Position numbers and translations under genes: made by a program. Below are positions 1-7,200 of a stretch of DNA of 32,113 bases, in pieces. This DNA comes from Flavobacterium sp. (lineage in GTDB: Bacteria; Bacteroidota; Bacteroidia; Flavobacteriales; Flavobacteriaceae), in NCBI GenBank assembly GCA_012270005.1, contig JAAXJD010000072.1:313-32425 (forward strand), given 5' to 3'. Every line of letters begins with the position of its first letter. Position 1 is the first letter of the stretch. The notes beneath the pieces were generated by a model. That model saw nothing but the letters and a program-made list of their open reading frames with translations, made no database searches and was not told where the DNA came from.

Positions 1-1
1 A

Positions 2-241
2 CTTAATGTAGCTACGCTGCCCAAAGTAGATTTTAAAAAGCAAAGTGTGGCAGTCCTTTTTATGGGTCAAAAACCTACCGGCGGCTATGCAATTACGGTA
101 ACTGAGGTGGCTATTGATAAAGAGAAAAAAGCGATGCTTACCGTGGCGCGCTCTAAGCCCGATGGTATGGCGGTAACTATGATTACCCAGCCGTACTGCG
201 TAGTACTTATACCAAAAGCAAACACGCTGGAAATAAAATAA
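2..241 (+). CDS. PrcB C-terminal-domain protein, 5' part missing
   Basis: The reading frame is open from the window edge to a TAA, so only the last 79 residues are visible. The stretch VDFKKQSVAVLFMGQKPTGG followed by YAITVTEV fits the C-terminal domain of PrcB-type proteins (beta strand, GxKPTGGY turn, beta strand). PrcB was first described as a protease-complex-associated lipoprotein; its biochemical role is not established. The end LIPKANTLEIK is a normal terminus. A GTG lies in frame at position 47, but the similarity extends upstream of it, so the true start is outside the window. The gene converges with the response-regulator operon and shares a terminator with it. Family assignment is moderate because half or more of the protein is missing. 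Confidence 0.6.
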   Translation, partial: LNVATLPKVDFKKQSVAVLFMGQKPTGGYAITVTEVAIDKEKKAMLTVARSKPDGMAVTMITQPYCVVLIPKANTLEIK

Positions 242-246
242 AGAAC

Positions 247-280
247 AAAAAATCCCGCTGGTAACTGCCAGCGGGATTTA
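247..280. terminator. Bidirectional rho-independent terminator
   Basis: A perfect 12-bp stem (250-261 with 268-279) closes a 6-base loop, TAACTG. It is flanked by A-runs on the left and T-rich DNA on the right, so it can end transcription from both the PrcB-like gene and the convergent sensor operon. Confidence 0.85.
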
Positions 281-284
281 TTGT

Positions 285-1334
285 TTAGTTTTTCATCTTA
301 GCCAGTCTTTCCGGCTTTACAAGCGTAATGGTACTGGCTTGTTTATCTATAATTCCTTCGTCTTTAAAGTCGGTTAATGTACGGCTTACCGTTTCCGGTG
401 ATGTGCCCGAAAGTGCCGCAAGATCGTCCCGGCTTATTTTAATGCTTTTACCGTCGGTACTGTGGTTTGTTACCAGCTTTACCAGGGTTTCGGCTATACG
501 TTTACGTACAGACGAGTACGCTATCTGCATAAGTCGATCTTCTTTTTCACGAATGTTTTGTGCAAGCAGGGTTATAAACCGTGCACCTACATCCGGGTAC
601 AGGTACAGTAGCTTATCCAGTTGGTCTGTGGGTAAAAAGCTTAGTTCCGTTTCCTCCAGTGCCACGGCTGTATCGGTATACTTATCTTCAGAGAGGATAA
701 TATTAACATCCAGGTAGTCATCAGTTTTATAAATTCCGGTTATAAGCTCCCTGCCATCCTCGGTCATTTTAACCGTTTTTACCTTTCCGCTGATTATAAA
801 GTAAATACCGGTAACGCGGTCGCCCTCGTAGTGTATGTGCTGGTTTTTCTTATAAGTCTTAGAGCTGCGTTCCAGCATTAATTTTTTTAATTCGGCCAGC
901 CCGTCTTTTTTCGTAATAACCTCGTTAAGCTGTTGCGCTGATTTACCATAAAATAGCTGTTGTACCTGTTTACGTTTTAAGCGGCTTTCTATGGCGCGTA
1001 GTAGTTCGGTATCGTCAAAAGGTTTAGTAAGGTAATCGTCGGCTCCCAGTTCCATTCCGCGCCTTACATCAGTGCGCTCAGCCTTTGCGGTAAGGAATAT
1101 AAAAGGAGTTGCCTGCATATCAGGGTGGGTGTTTAGCGCCTGTAACACATCGTACCCATCCATTTCGGGCATCATAATATCGCACAGCACTATGTCGGGT
1201 TTGTGTTTTAGGGCAGCTTCCACGCCTTTTTTGCCATTTTCGGCAGCGGCTACATCATAGCCGGACAGTTCCAGGATTTCTACAACGTTCTCCCGGATGT
1301 CATCGTTATCTTCAATGATAAGTACTTTTGTCAT
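285..1334 (-). CDS. Response regulator: receiver domain fused to CRP/FNR domain
   Basis: The protein has 349 residues. Residues 1-120 are a receiver domain with acidic pocket E8/D9, phospho-acceptor D52 (LCDIMMPEMDG) and K104 (LTKPF). Residues about 150-262 are a cyclic-nucleotide-binding-type fold (YEGDRVTGIYFIISGKV). Residues about 272-345 are a CRP-type winged helix. The recognition helix reads SPETVSR, with E314, S317 and R318, which is the ExxSR pattern of FNR (which reads TTGAT) rather than the RExxGR of CRP. The N-terminal region of FNR with its iron-sulfur cysteines is absent, so control presumably comes through phosphorylation. It overlaps the upstream kinase gene by 4 bases (ATGA), so the two are translationally coupled and almost certainly partners. 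Targets are unknown; an FNR-type box nearby at 3644-3655 is a candidate. Confidence 0.9.
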   Translation of the reverse strand: MTKVLIIEDNDDIRENVVEILELSGYDVAAAENGKKGVEAALKHKPDIVLCDIMMPEMDGYDVLQALNTHPDMQATPFIFLTAKAERTDVRRGMELGADDYLTKPFDDTELLRAIESRLKRKQVQQLFYGKSAQQLNEVITKKDGLAELKKLMLERSSKTYKKNQHIHYEGDRVTGIYFIISGKVKTVKMTEDGRELITGIYKTDDYLDVNIILSEDKYTDTAVALEETELSFLPTDQLDKLLYLYPDVGARFITLLAQNIREKEDRLMQIAYSSVRKRIAETLVKLVTNHSTDGKSIKISRDDLAALSGTSPETVSRTLTDFKDEGIIDKQASTITLVKPERLAKMKN

Positions 1335-2518
1335 AATAATGGAACTGTGATGGTAAAGATGGTTCCTTCATTTTCTGCGCTATGGCAGGTTACAGTACCC
1401 TGCATAAGGGATACATAGCGCGCTACAATATTTAATCCCAGGCCGGTGCCCGGTATGTTTCCTGTATTTTGCGCTCTAAAAAATGCTTCAAACAGGTGTT
1501 TTTGTTCACTTTCTGGTATGCCTATGCCGTTATCTTGTATGGCTATGGTTATGGCATCTGCCGATATTTGTGTACTAAAGTTAATTAGCGTTTCCTCACC
1601 AGAATACTTTATAGCATTACTTAGCAAGTTAATAAAGCAGTTTTTAAGCAGGTTTTTATCTAGCCGTACCATGGTTTCGTTCCCCGTATGGCAATACGAT
1701 ATCTTTTGTTTTTTCTTAGCCAGCAGCTGCATTTCTTCCACGGTTTCCTTCCCAAAAATAGTAAGGTCAAACGTAGCGTAGCTAACCTCTATTTTACCGG
1801 CTTCGGCCTTTTCCACATGCAGAAAGTCGTCTAGTATAGTGGTAAGGTTACTCACCGCATTTTTTATTTTTTGCAGGTGGCGTTCTATTTTATTGTCTTC
1901 AAGTTTTTCGGTGTAACGCTCCAGTAGGGAATTAGATAACTGTATGGAAGCAAGCGGGGTTCTAAACTCATGCGAAGCCATAGATAACAGCCTACTCTTT
2001 AGTTGCCCGAGTTCCTTTTCTTTTTCCAGCGACTGGCTTACTTCTTCTTTGGCAAGGGTAAGTTCGTCTATGGTTTCGTTTAATGACAGGGTACGGTCTT
2101 TAACCAGTTCTTCAAGGTGTTGCGTATACTGCATAAGCCGGGTTTCGGCCTCCTTTTGCTGGCTTAAATCGTGTATAAACCCAGCAAAAATACGCATTTC
2201 ACCAAATGTTACCTCGCTAACACCCAACCTAAAAGGGAAAATACTACCGTTTTTTTTACGGCCCAGTACGTCGCGTCCGTAGCCTATAATATGGCCTACT
2301 CCTGTACGCAGGTAGTTGCTTATATATCCGTCATGGTTTTCCCTGTCGGGAGAGGGCATAAGTACAGCAATGTTTTTACCAATAACCTCCTCAGGCTCGT
2401 ACTGAAACAACCTGCAAGCCGAAGGGTTAATAGATTCTATTAATCCGCGGTCGCTTATAATTACAATGCCGTCGATGGCATTTTGAATAATAGCCTTTAA
2501 TAGCGCTTCGTTTTTCAT
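1331..2518 (-). CDS. FixL-like PAS sensor histidine kinase, putative heme oxygen sensor
   Basis: The protein has 395 residues with no membrane segment, so it is a soluble kinase. Residues 1-125 are a PAS domain, 125-172 a coiled coil, then HisKA with H183 (SHEFRTPL), and HATPase with N-box NLLSNAIKYS, DNGIGIP and GTGLGLNIV. The PAS region tracks the heme PAS of Bradyrhizobium FixL closely: H62 in NHDGYIS falls at the heme-ligating histidine (FixL H200), and H76, I77 and R82 in HIIGYGR fall at H214, I215 and the oxygen-contacting R220. FixL R206 is replaced here by N68. Heme binding is inferred from these residues, not shown. The kinase is the first gene of a two-gene operon with the receiver-CRP/FNR protein. 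Confidence 0.88.
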   Translation of the reverse strand: MKNEALLKAIIQNAIDGIVIISDRGLIESINPSACRLFQYEPEEVIGKNIAVLMPSPDRENHDGYISNYLRTGVGHIIGYGRDVLGRKKNGSIFPFRLGVSEVTFGEMRIFAGFIHDLSQQKEAETRLMQYTQHLEELVKDRTLSLNETIDELTLAKEEVSQSLEKEKELGQLKSRLLSMASHEFRTPLASIQLSNSLLERYTEKLEDNKIERHLQKIKNAVSNLTTILDDFLHVEKAEAGKIEVSYATFDLTIFGKETVEEMQLLAKKKQKISYCHTGNETMVRLDKNLLKNCFINLLSNAIKYSGEETLINFSTQISADAITIAIQDNGIGIPESEQKHLFEAFFRAQNTGNIPGTGLGLNIVARYVSLMQGTVTCHSAENEGTIFTITVPLL

Positions 2519-2549
2519 GGTCTGTAGGTATGCTTTACAAATATCGTAA

Positions 2550-2574
2550 AATTATCTGCAAAAAGCAGATAATT
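2550..2574. other. Perfect inverted repeat between kinase gene and PEP-synthase-like gene
   Basis: AATTATCTGC and GCAGATAATT form a perfect 10-bp dyad around five A residues. On the minus strand it lies 45 bases after the PEP-synthase-like gene and 32 bases before the kinase start. It has no strong T-tract on its exit side (TTTACGATA), so it could be a weak terminator or an operator in the kinase promoter. The sequence does not decide between them. Confidence 0.5.
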
Positions 2575-2618
2575 ATGTAGCATACTATTAATGTTTAAGC
2601 GTTTTTAAAAGCGAGACG

Positions 2619-3551
2619 TTATTGCTTATAAATATTTATAAGATGATAGGTGTTTGTAAGTCCGTCTTTTGCCCACTCAATCCCTGTCGTGCTCTCAACC
2701 TTAGGTAGCCAATCTAAAAGTTTTTCGGCCTCTGCTTCCGGAACAGAAAATTCGTCCCTTATTTCAGCCGGGGTTATTTTTAATTGTGTAGAATTGGTAC
2801 CTGCAGCAAATTCTACATAGGTGCTCATGTGTCCTTTTTTACCTTTAACTTTTTGTAATAGTTGTTGGTCGTTATAAATAAGCACATCCGGCTGGGCTTC
2901 ATCTGTCCAAAGGATTTCTCCGAGTCCCCATGTACCTTTTATAACGCTGTTTTTTCCATCGTACTTTAATGTACCCGAAATACCGATGTCTGACCGTACC
3001 ATTTTTTGAACCATTACCGCCATTGATACATCGGAGAATTTTATGTTTTGGGTTACATAGTATTTTATGGCCCTGTCTGTAAATAACGATGCAAAGCAAC
3101 ATTTTACCGCGTAGGTAAGTGCCAGCACACCACGTATGTTAAGGTAAGAATCGGCAAGGCCAGCGGGTAGGTTAGTGCCTGTAGGGCTGTTTCTAACCGC
3201 TACAGACTGGTCATTAGGGAAATAAGTGGCATAGGCTTTTGTAAGAGCAGCTTCTGCCTCACGCGGAAATTTACCATTACACACCAGCCTGCGGCACTGC
3301 GCGGCAACGTCTGGCAGGTTTTCGTAGGTAACCGTATCTATGGTTTGAAGCAGAGCATCCAGCTTGTCGGCCAGTTTATTATGATTTATAAAGCGGTTGT
3401 AGTTAGCCGCAGTAATTATAAAACCATCGGGTATGGGTATACCGGTAACGGGCTGTTGCTGTTTCAGCAAAACAAGGGTTAGTGCTTTTTCTCCGGTTTT
3501 AGCAATGTCTTCTGGGGTAACATGGCCAAAATATTTTATTAACTCCTCCAT
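2619..3551 (-). CDS. Stand-alone degenerate PEP synthase/PPDK N-terminal (ATP-grasp) domain protein
   Basis: The 310 residues match only the nucleotide-binding N-terminal part of phosphoenolpyruvate synthase; the phosphohistidine and PEP/pyruvate-binding domains are absent, against about 790 residues for PpsA. Recognisable blocks are GEKALTLVLLK, IPIPDGFIITAANYNRF, VAVRNSPTGTNLPAGLADSY, CCFASLFTDRAIKYY, AVMVQKMVRSDIGISG and GTWGLGEI. Several positions normally strict are changed: RSSATAEDLP becomes RNSPTGTNLP, and the segment after SG is shortened. It therefore cannot perform the full PEP synthase reaction; it may retain nucleotide binding or act through a partner. The coding frame is intact with its own promoter, so it looks like a settled short gene rather than a fresh truncation. 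An FNR/CRP-type box sits in its promoter. Confidence 0.75.
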   Translation of the reverse strand: MEELIKYFGHVTPEDIAKTGEKALTLVLLKQQQPVTGIPIPDGFIITAANYNRFINHNKLADKLDALLQTIDTVTYENLPDVAAQCRRLVCNGKFPREAEAALTKAYATYFPNDQSVAVRNSPTGTNLPAGLADSYLNIRGVLALTYAVKCCFASLFTDRAIKYYVTQNIKFSDVSMAVMVQKMVRSDIGISGTLKYDGKNSVIKGTWGLGEILWTDEAQPDVLIYNDQQLLQKVKGKKGHMSTYVEFAAGTNSTQLKITPAEIRDEFSVPEAEAEKLLDWLPKVESTTGIEWAKDGLTNTYHLINIYKQ

Positions 3552-3612
3552 GGGGTGTATCGGCTTATCTCATAAAAGGCCTGGCAACTTTTGCAGGTTC
3601 CCTCTCAGTGTA

Positions 3613-3620
3613 CAAATATA
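3613..3620 (-). promoter_or_regulatory. Bacteroidota -7 box of the PEP-synthase-like gene
   Basis: Read on the minus strand this is TATATTTG, a full match to TAnnTTTG. The predicted transcript would begin near 3609, leaving a leader of about 58 bases before the ATG. No convincing -33 TTG is seen, as expected of an activator-dependent promoter. Confidence 0.55.
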
Positions 3621-3643
3621 TTTTCGGTAGCATTTCTATAAAA

Positions 3644-3655
3644 TGATATGTATCA
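3644..3655. promoter_or_regulatory. FNR/CRP-type operator
   Basis: TGAT-N4-ATCA, the core of an FNR box, and the right half extends to TCACAT, a CRP-type half-site. Its centre (3649.5) is about 41 bases upstream of the start predicted from the -7 box, the classic position for a class II activator of this family. The neighbouring receiver-CRP/FNR hybrid carries the matching ExxSR recognition helix. Binding by that protein is an inference. Confidence 0.55.
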
Positions 3656-3750
3656 CATCGGCAGGAAATACAAAACTTAATGTTTGCTTATAAAAACGGT
3701 TTATTGGCGTACTGTTAAAAATATTAACAACAATTTTAACACATATCTAT

Positions 3751-3758
3751 TACCTTTG
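3751..3758 (+). promoter_or_regulatory. -7 box directly in front of the small exported protein
   Basis: TACCTTTG matches TAnnTTTG exactly. Only five bases separate it from the GTG at 3764, so the transcript would start at or next to the initiation codon. An imperfect dyad, GTTAA-N5-TTAAC (3714-3728), lies just upstream and could be an operator. Confidence 0.5.
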
Positions 3759-3763
3759 CTTTT

Positions 3764-4150
3764 GTGAGAAAACTACTGGCCATATTAGTATTATTCGGAT
3801 ACCTGGGAGGTAACACACTTTTGTGTGAGCTTGCTAAGGTACCGCTATTAGTACAACACTATATGGATCATACTTCTAATGATCCCGGGCTTAGTTTTTC
3901 AGATTTCCTGCACATGCACTACACAGGTAAGGACATTAAAGATGGTGATTATGATACCGACATGAAACTTCCATACAAATCCCATGACCATTCTGTAAAC
4001 AGTTACGTATTTTATGCGCCGCTGCATCAGGTGTACAGGGGGCTTAGTGTAGCACCACGCATTGTTTTTACAAAAGAAACTCCAGAATATTCGTATATAT
4101 ATTCTTCGCTTTTAGGGCAATCCATTTGGCAACCGCCAAAAATAGCATAA
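3764..4150 (+). CDS. Small putatively exported protein upstream of the metal-efflux genes
   Basis: The 128 residues begin MRKLLAILVLFGYLGGNTLL, a hydrophobic stretch fitting a signal peptide or membrane anchor; no lipobox is seen. The rest is polar and carries histidine clusters (QHYMDH, FLHMHYTG, KSHDHS) that could bind metal. I do not recognise a named family with certainty; small proteins of this type occur beside CzcA-like genes in Flavobacteria. The GTG start is chosen because it preserves the hydrophobic N-terminus; the first in-frame ATG (residue 34) would lose it. The gene lies 71 bases before the pump gene in the same direction, so a role in metal resistance is suggested by position only. 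Confidence 0.6.
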   Translation: MRKLLAILVLFGYLGGNTLLCELAKVPLLVQHYMDHTSNDPGLSFSDFLHMHYTGKDIKDGDYDTDMKLPYKSHDHSVNSYVFYAPLHQVYRGLSVAPRIVFTKETPEYSYIYSSLLGQSIWQPPKIA

Positions 4151-4221
4151 TAGTTACTAACTTTAGAGAGTCTGCACACAGATGCGGAGCCGTTTAACTA
4201 TTATTGCTATTTAGTACAATT

Positions 4222-7200
4222 ATGCTAAACAAAATCATTGAGTTTTCCGTACGGAATAAACTCATTATAGGGTTATTTATACTGGCCCTTGTAGGGTATG
4301 GCGCATACGAAACCACACGCCTGCCCATAGATGCTGTACCCGATATTACCAATAATCAGGTACAGGTTATAACCGTAGCACCGTCTTTTGGCGCTACAGA
4401 TATAGAGCGATTAGTAACATTTCCTATAGAACAGGCTAACAGTAATATTGCCGGAATGAAAGAGATACGCAGTTTTTCGCGTTTCGGGCTTTCGCTGGTA
4501 ACCATTGTTTTTGAAGATAATGTAGATGTATACTGGGCACGCCAGCAGGTAGCCGAAAGATTGCAGCAGGTGCAAAGCCAAATTCCGCAGGGCATAGGCA
4601 CACCCGAACTAGGACCTATTTCTACAGGCCTTGGCGAAATTTACCAGTATGTTGTACGCGCCAAAAAAGGATACGAAAAACGGTACGATATTACCCGCCT
4701 ACGCACCATACAGGACTGGATTGTACGCCGCCAGCTGCTGGACGTTAAGGGGGTTGCCGAAGTAAGTAGTTTTGGCGGTAAGCTAAAACAATATGAGGTT
4801 GCCATAAACCCTGATAAGCTTAATGCATATGGCATCACCATAAACGATGTATTTAAAGCACTTGAAGACAACAACCAAAACACCGGTGGAGCCTATATAG
4901 AAAAAGGCCCTACCGTGTTGTACATACGCTCAGAAGGATTAGTTGGCACCATAGAAGACATAGGCAATGTAGCCCTGGAAAATAAACAAGGTATGCCGGT
5001 ATTCCTGCGCGATATTGCCGAGATTAAAACGGGTTATGCTACCCGCTATGGGGCACTTACCTATAATGATGAAGGTGAGGTAGCCGGTGCTATTGTTATG
5101 ATGCTTAAAGGGGCAAACAGCAGCGAGGTGATAAAGAATGTAAAAGAGCGCATAACCCAAATAGAAAAAACATTACCCGAGGGCGTTGAGATAGAACCAT
5201 TTCTGGACCGTACTAAAATGGTAAACAATGCCATAGGCACTGTAGAACATAACCTTATGGAAGGGGCGCTTATAGTAGTGTTTGTACTGGTAGTGTTTTT
5301 AGGTAACTTCAGGGCGGGGCTGTTAGTGGCGTCTGTAATACCGCTGGCCATGCTTTTTGCAATTTGCATGATGAACCTCTTTGGTGTAAGCGGTAACCTT
5401 ATGAGCCTGGGCGCACTGGATTTCGGGCTTATTGTAGATGGTGCCGTGATTATTGTAGAAGCGGTAATGCACAAATTGCACCACAGTAAAAAACTGGCTA
5501 AGGCTGGTAAGTTAAGCCAAAATAAAATGGACAGTGTGGTTACGTCTTCTGCAGAAAAAATGATGAATAGTGCTGTTTTCGGTCAGATTATTATCCTGAT
5601 TGTATACCTGCCGATTTTTACCCTTGAAGGTATTGAAGGGAAAATGTTTAAGCCTATGGCGCAAACGGTGGCTTTTGCCTTACTTGGTGCCTTTATACTG
5701 TCGCTTACGTATATACCTATGATGAGCGCGTTGTTCCTGAGCAGGAAAACAGCCCATAGCGAAAACATATCCGACAAGGTCATGGCAAAAATTGAGGCAG
5801 CATATCAGGGTGCACTTTTAAAATTATTACACCATCAAAAGAAAATACTGGCTACTGTGGCCCTGCTGTTTGTGGCAGCCGTAGGTGTAATGCTATCGTT
5901 AGGTGGGGAGTTTATCCCATCGCTAGAGGAGGGTGACTTTGCCGTGGAAAGCCGTGTGCTTACCGGCAGTAACCTGCAAACCACTATAGAAACTACCAGT
6001 AAAGCAGCAGGTATACTAAAGCAACGATTTCCTGAGGTTATTAAGGTGGTAACAAAGATAGGCAGTGGAGAAGTACCTACAGATCCTATGCCTATGGAAG
6101 CCGCGGATATGATGATTATCCTAAAAGATAAAAGCGAATGGACTACCGCAAAAACCACTGCGGAGCTTACCGGGAAAATGAGCAAAGCGCTGGAAGATGT
6201 GCCGGGGCTTACAGCAGGATTTCAGTTCCCGGTGCAGATGCGTTTTAACGAGCTTATGACCGGCGCGCGTCAGGATGTGGTTTTAAAAGTATTTGGAGAA
6301 AACCTGGACAGCCTGGCTAATACCGCGGCCAAGCTGGGTAAAATTATAAATACCGTAGATGGGGCTACAGCATTGTATATAGAACCGGTAACCGGTATGC
6401 AGCAAGTGGTTATTAATTATAACCGTGCGCTTATGGCGCAGTATCATTTGTCTGTAGCCGATGTAAACCGCGTGGTAAATACAGCCTTTGCTGGGCAGAG
6501 TGCAGGATTGGTATTTGAGGAAGAAAAACGTTTTGACATTGTGGTGCGCCTGGATGCCGATAAGCGTAAAAACCTGGACGACATTCGTAATGTACTGGTG
6601 CCTACACAAAATGGTGTGCAAGTACCGCTATCATTACTGGCCGATGTAAAGTTGGTACATGGACCAAACCAAATTCAGCGTGAGGATGCCAAACGCCGTA
6701 TTGTAGTTGGCTTTAATGTTAGTGGCCGCGATGTACAGAGTATTGTGGAAGAACTTCAGGCTAAGGTAGATAAGCAGTTAAAACTGCCCACAGGTTACTA
6801 TGTAACCTACGGTGGTGCTTTTGAAAACCTTAACCAGGCAAAAGCGCGACTTTCTATAGCTGTACCTATATCGCTTGCGCTAATATTTGTGTTGCTTTTC
6901 TTTGCGTTTCGTTCTGTAAAGCAGGGGCTTATTATTTACACGGCTATACCGCTTTCGGCTATAGGAGGTGTATTTTTCCTTGCGTTACGCGGTATGCCGT
7001 TTAGCATCAGCGCCGGGGTAGGTTTCATTGCGTTATTTGGGGTAGCAGTACTAAATGGTATTGTATTGATTTCAGAATTTAACCGGCTTAAGCAATCGGG
7101 TTTAACTAATATTGTACAAATTATTAAAACAGGTACACGGTCGCGTTTACGCCCTGTACTAATGACGGCTTTTGTGGCCTCGTTAGGTTTTTTACCTATG

